In this document: in pieces, positions 1-6,636 of the stretch | Layout: every line of letters begins with the position of its first letter | How positions within the stretch are numbered: the first letter of the stretch is position 1 | NCBI GenBank assembly: GCA_903970285.1 | Contig: CAJCHN010000075.1 | Location: forward strand, 1-35,079 | DNA length: 35,079 nt | Reading direction: 5' to 3' | From: Rhodanobacteraceae bacterium | GTDB lineage: Bacteria; Acidobacteriota; Terriglobia; Terriglobales; Acidobacteriaceae | Notes under the pieces: model-generated | Database searches by the model: none | Told to the model about the DNA's origin: nothing | The model's input: only the letters and a program-made list of their open reading frames with translations | Position numbers and translations under genes: made by a program

Positions 1-698
1 ATGGTGCGGCCGTCCAGCCGCGGCGGGGTGCCGGTCTTCAGGCGCGCGCCGCGCAGGCCGAGCCGCTTGAGCGACTCGCCCAGGTGGATGGAGGCAGGCT
101 CGTTCGGCGTGCGTCCGGCCGAGACCTGGCGCTCCCCGCAATGGATGAGGCCGTTCAGGAAGGTGCCGGTGGTGACGATGGTGGTGCGGGCGTAGATGCG
201 GGAGCCGTCGCGGAGGATGAGGCCAAGGCAGTGCCGGAGGGAGATTCCCGATGCCTCTTCCCATGCCTCAGAAGCAAGGCGTGGGGCACCCGCACCCGGA
301 GCTTCGGTGATGATCAGGTCGGCGACTTCGGCTTCGTGCAGCGAGAGGTTGGGAACGGACTCCAGGAGTTCGCGCATGCGGACGCGGTAGAGCGCCTTGT
401 CGCACTGGGCGCGAGGGCTCCAGACGGCGGGACCGCGGGAGGTGTTGAGCAGGCGGAACTGGATGCCGCACTGATCGGCGACGATGCCCATGACGCCGCC
501 GAGCGCGTCGATCTCGCGCACCAGGTGACCCTTGGCGATGCCGCCGATCGCGGGATTGCAGGACATCTGGGCGACGAGGTTCAGGTTCAGGGTGAACAAG
601 GCGGTGTTCAGACCCATGCGCGCGGCGGCGGCGGCGGCCTCGCAGCCGGCGTGTCCGGCACCGACCACGACGACATCGAACTGCGAACCTGGCGGCAC
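1..698 (-). CDS. mnmG: tRNA uridine-5-carboxymethylaminomethyl(34) synthesis enzyme MnmG (partial, N-terminal ~232 aa)
   Basis: This is the FAD-binding half of MnmG (GidA), which works with MnmE to install cmnm5U/nm5U at the tRNA wobble base. The reverse-strand reading has the Rossmann dinucleotide motif [14 protein letters not shown] at about residues 9-22, then the family signatures [20 protein letters not shown] and TGTFLNG, and runs off the window just after [12 protein letters not shown]. An in-frame TAG at 708-710 lies four codons upstream, so the GTG at 696-698 is the only sensible start; it gives [13 protein letters not shown], close to the usual family start. A purine run (GAGGAC) abuts the GTG and is too close to act as a Shine-Dalgarno; a TAGAAT box sits six bases upstream, suggesting a leaderless transcript. 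Identification is very secure; the exact start is likely. Confidence 0.95.
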   Translation of the reverse strand, partial: MPPGSQFDVVVVGAGHAGCEAAAAAARMGLNTALFTLNLNLVAQMSCNPAIGGIAKGHLVREIDALGGVMGIVADQCGIQFRLLNTSRGPAVWSPRAQCDKALYRVRMRELLESVPNLSLHEAEVADLIITEAPGAGAPRLASEAWEEASGISLRHCLGLILRDGSRIYARTTIVTTGTFLNGLIHCGERQVSAGRTPNEPASIHLGESLKRLGLRGARLKTGTPPRLDGRT

Positions 699-704
699 GT
701 CCTC

Positions 705-710
705 ATTCTA
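705..710 (-). promoter_or_regulatory. -10 box of mnmG (TAGAAT), 6 nt before start
   Basis: TAGAAT on the minus strand ends six bases before the GTG start of mnmG, so transcription would begin at or beside the start codon. No clear -35 is visible. The call is supported by the same arrangement at seven other genes in the window. Confidence 0.6.
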
Positions 711-732
711 GATCGTGAGAATTCGAGGCCAC

Positions 733-794
733 GACCCTCCCCCCTGCCGATTGTTGCTTATATTCCTCAGACCATTGGACTTAGGGGTGGAACA
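733..794 (-). repeat. Dispersed intergenic element, copy A
   Basis: This ~62-base stretch upstream of mnmG matches a second copy at 20977-21036. In the minus-strand sense both contain TGTTCCA, then CTAAGT, then an identical GAATATAAGCAACA (here 752-765), then a G-rich tail ending GGGTC, with almost the same spacing. It contains no ORF. Function unknown; it may be a short mobile or regulatory intergenic repeat. Confidence 0.55.
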
Positions 795-848
795 GGCATA
801 CAGGCTGCACCAAGAATTATGCATCGATGAGCGGCGAGAAACGTCCGT

Positions 849-1196
849 TCACGCGGGCCGTTTGATGGCGAATTCAACCTGCACGTGAATCTCGACCGGA
901 ACCGGTTGTCCGTTCTTCAGGGCGGGCCTGAAGCGGTATTGCTCGACGGCCTGCAGGGCGTTTTCGTCGAACTTCCCGCCGCCGCTCTTCACGACGCGGA
1001 CGTTGTGCGGAAGCCCATCGGTCCCGACGACGAGGTCAAGCACCACCACGCTCTTTCTCTTGAAGAAGACGTTGGGATACTCAGGTGCGGGTTGAACGAC
1101 GGGCTGTGGTGGTGCGACGCCGCCCCCGACCTGCTCGACTTTGCTGTTGGGGTCTTGCTGGAAGTGGATGAGGATTGCCAGGAGCAGGGCGAACAT
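849..1196 (-). CDS. Short energy-transducer TonB C-terminal-domain protein
   Basis: A 115-aa protein made of a hydrophobic N-terminal segment (about residues 1-12), a Pro/Val/Gly linker (about 24-40) and a TonB C-terminal domain (about 38-110). The domain shows the hallmark run PEYP, VVLDLVVGTDGLP, VRVVKSGG, then A..AVEQYRFRPA and a final beta strand. TonB links the proton-motive ExbBD motor to outer-membrane receptors, but this copy lacks the long periplasm-spanning Pro-rich stretch and a full membrane anchor, and the window has a complete tonB at 17316. Acidobacteria often carry such short stand-alone TonB-domain proteins; the role is unknown. A TAGCCT box lies six bases before the ATG. The gene is divergent from the alpha/beta hydrolase. 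Confidence 0.85.
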   Translation of the reverse strand: MFALLLAILIHFQQDPNSKVEQVGGGVAPPQPVVQPAPEYPNVFFKRKSVVVLDLVVGTDGLPHNVRVVKSGGGKFDENALQAVEQYRFRPALKNGQPVPVEIHVQVEFAIKRPA

Positions 1197-1202
1197 GCGG
1201 TC

Positions 1203-1208
1203 AGGCTA
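1203..1208 (-). promoter_or_regulatory. -10 box (TAGCCT), 6 nt before the short TonB gene
   Basis: TAGCCT fits the TANNNT pattern and ends six bases before the ATG on the minus strand. It is weaker than the TAGAAT examples; the call rests mainly on the shared spacing. Confidence 0.45.
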
Positions 1209-1288
1209 GCACACGCGCCGGGGAGAGATGGCCCAGCCGCTGGCGGCTTCGGCGTTCGAATCCGGAGTGCGCAACCTCTGCGGCAGGC

Positions 1289-1294
1289 TAGAAT
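1289..1294 (+). promoter_or_regulatory. -10 box (TAGAAT), 6 nt before the alpha/beta hydrolase gene
   Basis: TAGAAT is followed by CGGCGC and then the ATG at 1301. There is no Shine-Dalgarno, so a leaderless transcript is likely. Confidence 0.6.
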
Positions 1295-1300
1295 CGGCGC

Positions 1301-2218
1301 ATGAAGCTCAGGATGACCATGCTTTTCGCGATGATGATGATGGGCGGACTCTGCGGCGCTGGTTTACAGGCGCAGCAGATTCCCGCCGCGATCACGACCG
1401 ATCCCGCACCGGATATGGCGAATCCGCCGAAGATGGAGGCGTTTCAACTGCCCAGCCACGGCGCGCTGGTGAACGCGCTGTTCTACCAGGCGGCGGGAGC
1501 TGGCCCGCATGGGACCATCGTGCTGCTGCACGGATTTCCTGGTAACGAAAAGAATCTAGACCTGGCACAGGCGATCCGGCGCGACGGCTGGAACGTGCTG
1601 TACTTCGACTACCGCGGCAGCTGGGGCTCGCCCGGAGGGTTCAGCTTCGCGCACTGCATGGAGGATGTGGAGGCTGCAGTCGAGTATCTGCGCAATCCGG
1701 CGAACGCGAAGAAGCTGCGTGTGGATCCGGGTGCGATCGTGCTGATGGGGCACAGCATGGGCGGGATGATCGCGCTGTACACGGCGGCGCACGATCCCCG
1801 GGTGCTGGCGGCCGGCGTTTTCTCCGCGGCAGACATGGCCGGCCTTGCGCAGCCGCCCGCGGGCGCATCCGCCGAGGTGAAGGCGCAGATGCAGAAGCGG
1901 ATTGCGGCGGCTCTGGCCGAGGAGGGGATGGCGCCACTGGCGGGGTGCACGCCGGAGGGTCTGGCGGCGGAGCTGATGGCGCATCCGGAGTGGAGTCTCG
2001 CCGCGGATGCGGAGGGACTCGCGGCGAAACCGGTGCTGATTGTGACCTCGGATGACGGCGGCGCGGAGCCGGCGGCAAAGCTTGCCGAACGGATTGGCGC
2101 AGCCGGGAACCAGGAGGTGAAGTACGTGCATGTGGCGACGGACCACGGCTTCAGCGGCAAGCGGATCGAGCTTGAAGAGCAGATGCTGGCCGGGCTGGAC
2201 TATTTGAAGACGAGGTAA
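1301..2218 (+). CDS. Secreted alpha/beta-fold hydrolase
   Basis: A 305-aa protein with an N-terminal signal peptide (hydrophobic Met-rich core, then GLQAQQ; predicted cleavage near residue 25) and a single alpha/beta-hydrolase domain. Visible elements are the oxyanion-hole strand LLHGFPGNEKN (about 75-85), the nucleophile elbow GHSMGG with Ser152, an acid candidate at Asp251/252 (VTSDDGG) and the catalytic His282 (ATDHGF). The layout resembles dienelactone-hydrolase/peptidase-like exported hydrolases of the S9/BAAT type; the substrate cannot be read from the sequence. It probably acts in the periplasm as an esterase, lactonase or peptidase. It stands alone, transcribed divergently from the short TonB protein. 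Start chosen because ATG sits six bases after TAGAAT and begins the signal peptide. Confidence 0.85.
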   Translation: MKLRMTMLFAMMMMGGLCGAGLQAQQIPAAITTDPAPDMANPPKMEAFQLPSHGALVNALFYQAAGAGPHGTIVLLHGFPGNEKNLDLAQAIRRDGWNVLYFDYRGSWGSPGGFSFAHCMEDVEAAVEYLRNPANAKKLRVDPGAIVLMGHSMGGMIALYTAAHDPRVLAAGVFSAADMAGLAQPPAGASAEVKAQMQKRIAAALAEEGMAPLAGCTPEGLAAELMAHPEWSLAADAEGLAAKPVLIVTSDDGGAEPAAKLAERIGAAGNQEVKYVHVATDHGFSGKRIELEEQMLAGLDYLKTR

Positions 2219-2274
2219 AGACAGGAGAGACCGGCCGTGGTCGAACCAATGCGGGGGAGCAGCGCCGGTGCAAG

Positions 2275-3063
2275 CTAGAGCAGAGCCCGGTCGAGGTGAA
2301 CGTAGCCTCCGTCGATGTGGATGTACTGGCCGGTGGTGTGGGCGGATTGGGTGGGCGAGAGCAGGAAGACGACGCCGGCGGCGATCTCCGCGGGTGTGGT
2401 CATGCGGTGGCCGAGCGGAATCTTCTGCTCGATCTGCGCCAGCCTGGCCGCGGGATCCTCGAGCCTGGCGAGCCAGGCCTGGTAGGCCGGGGTCATCACC
2501 TCGGCGGGCAAGATGGCATTGACGCGAATGCCGAACGGCAGGAGATCCACCGCCCACTCGCGGGTGAGGGCGAGCATGGCTCCCTTCGCCGCCGCGTAGC
2601 CCGAGGTTCCGCCCTGGCCGGTAAGTGCCACCTTGGAGGCGATGTTGAGGATGGTTCCGCGGGTGCGTTTGAGCGCGGGCAGCGCAGCCTGGGCCAGCAC
2701 GAAGGTGTGGAGCAGATTGATGCGGAGGCTTTGCTGAAACTGTTCGAGCGTGCCGCCGGCGAGCGAGACGCCGTCGTTGACGCCTGCGTTATTGACCAGG
2801 GCGAAGAGGTCACCGTGACGCGCCTGGACGGTTTCGATGGCCTGGGTGCAGGCGTCGGGGTCGCCAAGCTCCAGCTCGATCAGGTCGGCCGGCGCGCCCG
2901 AGGACTTGAGTTCGTCGAGCAGGGCGGTTACCTCAGGAGCCTTGCGGTTGAGAATGACGACGCGTGCACCTTCGGCCAGGCAGGCGCGGGTAATGGCTTC
3001 GCCGATGCCGCCGCCGGCGCCGGCGGTGATGACGATGAGGTTGTCTGCGAGGCTGAGGTCCAT
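2275..3063 (-). CDS. SDR-family dehydrogenase, candidate L-fucose dehydrogenase
   Basis: A 262-aa classical short-chain dehydrogenase: cofactor loop TAGAGGGIG (residues 13-21), NNAG (91-94), and the catalytic Ser143–Tyr156–Lys160 set (IASK, YAAAK). Arg40–Lys41 directly after the second beta strand suggest NADP(H) preference. A longer frame opens at 3165, but the ATG at 3063 has a GGAG Shine-Dalgarno at good spacing and gives a normal family N-terminus. It lies 111 bases downstream of the other SDR on the same strand and next to L-fuconate dehydratase. From context one SDR should oxidise L-fucose (to the lactone) and the other 2-keto-3-deoxy-L-fuconate; assigning this one to the first step is a guess based on general similarity. 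Confidence 0.85.
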   Translation of the reverse strand: MDLSLADNLIVITAGAGGGIGEAITRACLAEGARVVILNRKAPEVTALLDELKSSGAPADLIELELGDPDACTQAIETVQARHGDLFALVNNAGVNDGVSLAGGTLEQFQQSLRINLLHTFVLAQAALPALKRTRGTILNIASKVALTGQGGTSGYAAAKGAMLALTREWAVDLLPFGIRVNAILPAEVMTPAYQAWLARLEDPAARLAQIEQKIPLGHRMTTPAEIAAGVVFLLSPTQSAHTTGQYIHIDGGYVHLDRALL

Positions 3064-3174
3064 CGGGTCTCCGGGGAGGTGAACGGCGGATTTCGTGAGT
3101 TTGAAGTTTGGTGTGATCGAGTTGAGAGTTTGTCGAGATGCTCCGCCAGCGGCGGAAGCGAACACGCTCCCTCC

Positions 3175-3936
3175 TCAGCGGAGATTGAAGAAGCCGCCGT
3201 CGATCGGATAGTCGCAGCCGGTGATGAAGCTGGCGGCGTCGGAGCAGAGGTAGAGGGCGAGCAGGGCGATCTCGCCCGGGACGCCCATGCGGCCGATGGG
3301 TTGGGCGGCGGCAAGCTTAGCGAAGGTCTCCGCCTCCTTTCCGGGATAATTCCTGGCCACAAAGCCATCGACGAAGGGCGTGTGCACGCGCGCGGGTGAG
3401 ATGCAGTTGACGCGGATGCCGTCGGCGAGCAGGTCGCGCGCCACGGAGAGCGTCATGGCGAGCACCGCGCCCTTGGTCATGGAGTAGGCGAAGCGGTCGG
3501 GCAGGCCGGCGGTGGCGGCAATCGAAGCGAGATTGAGGATGACGCCGGAGCCACGGGCCTGCATGGCGGGGATGGCGGCCTGCATGGTGAGGAAGGTTCC
3601 GCGGACGTTCACGCGGTAGAGGCGGTCGAAGTCGGCGGGAGTGGTGTTGAGGACGGTGCCGACGTGGGCGATGCCGGCGGAGTTGACCAGGATATTGCAG
3701 GGCCCCTCGGCAGCGAAGGCCCGGGCAATGGAGGACTCGTCGGAGACGTCGCAGGCGACGCCCTTGGCGAAGTGTCCGCAGTCTGCCGCAGCCTGGACGG
3801 CGGCTTCTTCATTCACGTCGAGGATGGTGACCAAAGCGCCGGCCCGGGCGAAGAGGCGCGCGATGGCGTTGCCGATGCCGCTGGCTCCGCCGGTGATGAA
3901 GGCCAGTTTTCCGGAGAGGTGGAAGGGGTTTTCCAT
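3175..3936 (-). CDS. SDR-family dehydrogenase, candidate 2-keto-3-deoxy-L-fuconate dehydrogenase
   Basis: A 253-aa classical SDR with TGGASGIG (residues 15-22), NSAG (85-88) and the catalytic Ser138–Tyr151–Lys155. Asp40 at the end of the second beta strand points to NAD(H) use, in contrast to Arg40 in its neighbour, so the two are probably not redundant. The C-terminal GCDYPIDGGF is the usual closing loop of the family. It is the first gene of the minus-strand arm of the fucose locus and is divergent from L-fuconate dehydratase across a 109-base gap. No good Shine-Dalgarno is visible; TACCAT lies eight bases before the ATG, giving a nearly leaderless start. The family is certain, the substrate inferred. 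Confidence 0.85.
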   Translation of the reverse strand: MENPFHLSGKLAFITGGASGIGNAIARLFARAGALVTILDVNEEAAVQAAADCGHFAKGVACDVSDESSIARAFAAEGPCNILVNSAGIAHVGTVLNTTPADFDRLYRVNVRGTFLTMQAAIPAMQARGSGVILNLASIAATAGLPDRFAYSMTKGAVLAMTLSVARDLLADGIRVNCISPARVHTPFVDGFVARNYPGKEAETFAKLAAAQPIGRMGVPGEIALLALYLCSDAASFITGCDYPIDGGFFNLR

Positions 3937-3944
3937 ACCGGATG

Positions 3945-4015
3945 ATGGTAGCTGAGATTCAAGGGAGAACGATGGACCAGCGCCGGGCGCCGCTTTGAAA
4001 GGGATGCGTTAGGCT
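3945..4015. promoter_or_regulatory. Divergent promoter region of the L-fucose locus
   Basis: On the minus strand TACCAT (3945-3950) precedes the SDR start by eight bases. On the plus strand TAGGCT (4010-4015) would place the transcript start near 4022, giving fucD a leader of about 24 bases. Between them lie TTCAAG and CTTTGAA half-sites and a GCGCCGGGCGC palindrome, which may be regulator targets. No regulator gene is present in the locus. Confidence 0.35.
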
Positions 4016-4045
4016 GAATCTTCAGGCGCCGGAGTGGCCGGAGAG

Positions 4046-5368
4046 ATGGGGTGCGATGGCGTGAAGGATGTAAGGATCACGAGGGTACGGGTGGTCGATC
4101 TGCGTTTTCCCACCTCGCGGGAGCAGATCGGATCGGATGCGGTGAACAAGGATCCGGATTACTCGGCGGCGTACTGCATGCTGGATACGGACGGCGAATG
4201 TACCGGGCATGGGCTGACGTTCACGCTGGGCCGCGGAACCGACCTGGTGGTGCAGGCGGCGGAGTACCTGGGCGGATTTGTGGTGGGGAAGACGCTGGCG
4301 GAGATTACCGCGGGCTTTGTGGCCTTTTCGCGGCTGCTGACGGATGAGACCCAGTTTCGCTGGCTGGGGCCGGAGAAGGGTGTGATCCACCTGGCATGCG
4401 GCGCGCTGATCAACGCGGTGTGGGACCTCTGGGCGAAGGTGGAAGGCAAACCGGTGTGGCGGCTGCTGGCGGAGATGCCGTCCGCGCAATTGGTTTCGTT
4501 GATCGACTTCCGCTATATCGACGATGCGCTGAGCCCGCAGGAAGCGCTGGACATCCTGGACGAGGGGATTCGCAGCGGGATGGTGGAACGGCTCTCGGTG
4601 CTTCAAACCCAGGGTTACCCCGCTTACACGACGAGTGTGGGCTGGTTCGGGTACCCGGAGGAGAAGATCCGGCGGCTGGCGCGCGAGGCCCTGGCCGACG
4701 GATGGACGCACTTCAAGCTGAAGGTAGGCGGGGATGCGGCGGAGGACTTGCGGCGCGGACGCATCGTCCGGGAGGAGATCGGCTGGAGCAACCGGCTGAT
4801 GCTGGACGCGAACCAGAAGTGGGGTGTGCTCGAAGCCATCGAGCGGACCAGACAGTTGCAGGAGTTGGCGCCGTGGTGGATGGAAGAGCCGACCAGTCCG
4901 GACGACATTCTGGGGCATGCGCGTATCCGGCGGGAGGTGGCGCCGACGCGCATCGCGACCGGCGAGCACTGCCACAACCGCGTGATGTTCAAGCAGTTGC
5001 TGCAGGCGGGTGCCATCGATGTGTGCCAGATCGATAGCTGCCGGGTGGCGGGGGTGAACGAGAACCTGGCGATCCTGCTGATGGCGGCGAAGTTCGGTGT
5101 ACCGGTATGCCCGCATGCCGGCGGGGTGGGGCTGTGCGAGTATGTGCAGCACCTTTCCATCTTCGATTTTCTTCGGGTTTCGCGCACGATGGAGGATCGG
5201 GTGATCGAATTCGTGGATCATCTGCATGAGCACTTTCTGGAGCCGGTCGAGATCCGGCGGGGAAGGTATCAGGTGCCGCAGCGGCCGGGGTACAGCATCG
5301 AAATCTTTGCGGATTCGCTGGAGCGGTTTGCATTTCCAGGCGGCGCGGTTTGGAGCGGGGGACGATGA
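4046..5368 (+). CDS. fucD: L-fuconate dehydratase (enolase superfamily)
   Basis: A 440-aa mandelate-racemase-subgroup protein that removes water from L-fuconate to give 2-keto-3-deoxy-L-fuconate. Family-specific sequence is seen throughout: LRFPTSRE, DPDYSAAY, RWLGPEKGV, IDFRY, QGYPAYTTS, GVNENLAILL and RVIEFVDHLH. Catalytic and Mg-binding residues are in place: KLK with Lys224/Lys226, Asp254 (LDANQ), Glu280 (MEEPTSPDD), Glu307 (TGEH) and His357 (PHAGG). Length matches characterised FucD (about 440 aa). Start is uncertain: ATG 4046 has GGAGAG just upstream; GTG 4034 and GTG 4061 are also possible. The stop overlaps the next start as ATGA, so fucD and the FAH hydrolase are translationally coupled. 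Function is very well supported by motif-level identity to the characterised Xanthomonas-type enzyme as I remember it. Confidence 0.93.
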   Translation: MGCDGVKDVRITRVRVVDLRFPTSREQIGSDAVNKDPDYSAAYCMLDTDGECTGHGLTFTLGRGTDLVVQAAEYLGGFVVGKTLAEITAGFVAFSRLLTDETQFRWLGPEKGVIHLACGALINAVWDLWAKVEGKPVWRLLAEMPSAQLVSLIDFRYIDDALSPQEALDILDEGIRSGMVERLSVLQTQGYPAYTTSVGWFGYPEEKIRRLAREALADGWTHFKLKVGGDAAEDLRRGRIVREEIGWSNRLMLDANQKWGVLEAIERTRQLQELAPWWMEEPTSPDDILGHARIRREVAPTRIATGEHCHNRVMFKQLLQAGAIDVCQIDSCRVAGVNENLAILLMAAKFGVPVCPHAGGVGLCEYVQHLSIFDFLRVSRTMEDRVIEFVDHLHEHFLEPVEIRRGRYQVPQRPGYSIEIFADSLERFAFPGGAVWSGGR

Positions 5369-6225
5369 AGATTGTGCGGTTCGAGGGTGGGGTCGGGGTG
5401 ATGACCGACGCCGGCGTGATGGATGTGAGCGCCGCAGCCGAATCGATGGATGCGCTGATGGGCGGCGGGGCGGAGGCTCTGGCGCGGGTTCGGGCGGCGC
5501 TGGAGACGGGTGCGGCGAAGCCAGGCGTCAAGCTGCTGGCGCCGGTGACCGCGCATCCGCGGATCTTCGGCATCGGGCTGAACTATGCGGAGCATGCCGC
5601 CGAATCAAAGATGAAGACGCAGGCGGTGCCGACCGTGTTCATCAAGCTGGCGTCCTCGGTGTGTGGCCCGGGCGATGCGATTGTGCTGCCGAAGAACTCG
5701 ACCGAGCCGGATTACGAGGCGGAGCTTGGCGTGGTGATCGGGGAGGGTGGATTTCGCATTGCGGCGGGCGACTGGAAGCGGCACGTGTTCGGGTACACGA
5801 TCGTGAACGACGTGAGCGCGCGGGATGTGCAGCTGGCGACGTCGCAGTGGACGCTGGGCAAGAGCTTTCCCACGTTTACACCGGTGGGCCCTTGGGTGGT
5901 GACGGCGGATGAGATCGCCGATCCTCATGAATTGGAGATTGCGCTATCGATTGACTCACCCGGCGGCAGCGCAGAAGAACTGCAGCATTCGAACACGCGA
6001 CACCTGATCTTTCGCGTGCCGGAGTTGATCGAGTACATCTCGTCCCTCGTGCCGCTGGAGCCGGGGGATATCATCTCAACCGGAACGCCGCAGGGTGTCG
6101 GGCTGGGGCGGGAACCGAAGCGCTGGCTGAAGCCCGGCGAGGAGATCGTCATCACCATCGAGGGCATCGGCGAGCTGCGCAACCGGACGGTGGCGGAGAG
6201 CGAAGGCGGTCCGATGCCCGCGTAG
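5365..6225 (+). CDS. Fumarylacetoacetate hydrolase-family protein, likely 2,4-diketo-3-deoxy-L-fuconate hydrolase
   Basis: A 286-aa FAH-fold enzyme with the core motifs GIGLNYAEHA, FIKLASSVCGPGD, the metal-binding DYEAELGVVIG, NDVSARD and the closing STGTPQGVG. This family cleaves carbon–carbon bonds in diketo acids. In the fucose pathway the homologue splits 2,4-diketo-3-deoxy-L-fuconate to pyruvate and lactate. The ATG at 5365 overlaps the fucD stop by four bases (ATGA), with a G-rich Shine-Dalgarno inside fucD; an ATG at 5350 is in frame but less likely. The two-gene plus-strand operon supports a last-step role. Other substrates (for example acylpyruvates) are possible on sequence alone. 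Confidence 0.88.
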   Translation: MKIVRFEGGVGVMTDAGVMDVSAAAESMDALMGGGAEALARVRAALETGAAKPGVKLLAPVTAHPRIFGIGLNYAEHAAESKMKTQAVPTVFIKLASSVCGPGDAIVLPKNSTEPDYEAELGVVIGEGGFRIAAGDWKRHVFGYTIVNDVSARDVQLATSQWTLGKSFPTFTPVGPWVVTADEIADPHELEIALSIDSPGGSAEELQHSNTRHLIFRVPELIEYISSLVPLEPGDIISTGTPQGVGLGREPKRWLKPGEEIVITIEGIGELRNRTVAESEGGPMPA

Positions 6226-6264
6226 AACGAGGCCGGTGAGAGCGCGACGCTTCTCGCGGATCAG

Positions 6265-6327
6265 GGCTTCAGGCGAATGGCAAGGCTTCAGGCGAATCAA
6301 GGCTTCAGGCGAAGGGCAGGGCTTCAG
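6265..6327 (+). repeat. Short tandem repeat, about 3.4 copies of a 17-19-base unit
   Basis: The unit GGCTTCAGGCGAA plus a short variable tail occurs at 6265-6283, 6284-6300 and 6301-6319, with a partial copy GGCTTCAG at 6320-6327. It lies in the 151-base gap between the FAH gene and the convergent 61-aa ORF. No coding or hairpin potential is evident; it is probably a slippage product. Confidence 0.8.
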
Positions 6328-6376
6328 TCACTACCCCGGGAGAGGCCGGGTGCGGGCACAAGGAGCAGCCGCGTTC

Positions 6377-6562
6377 TTATCGCCGCGCTCCCACTCCTTT
6401 GTTCGCTTCCGCTTCGAGCAGGGCGCGGGCAGCGTCCAGGCTGATGGTTTCACCGTCGACCACAAACTCGTACACGCCGGCGTTGTTCGGGATGGAGATG
6501 ACATGCTCGACCTTGTGGCCGCGGTCGCGAAGTTCCTGGGCAATCAGTTCGGTGTCGATCAT
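6377..6562 (-). CDS. Small hypothetical protein (61 aa)
   Basis: An ORF reading MIDTELIAQELRDRGHKVEH at the start and ending in a Lys/Arg-rich tail. The centre has a plausible small-domain pattern (VISIPNNAGVYEFVVDG, then a helix SLDAARALLEAE). The composition looks protein-like rather than like an antisense shadow, with Ile, Asn and Tyr in alternation. It starts 74 bases after the GH31 stop on the same strand and may be co-transcribed. No Shine-Dalgarno is visible and I do not recognise a family. Confidence 0.5.
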   Translation of the reverse strand: MIDTELIAQELRDRGHKVEHVISIPNNAGVYEFVVDGETISLDAARALLEAEANKGVGARR

Positions 6563-6636
6563 GTGAAGTGAGATGCCGGCAGGCCGGAGCGTGGCGGGAC
6601 ATTCTTCGGCTGCTGTCCCCGGCTGGAGAGATGGCC

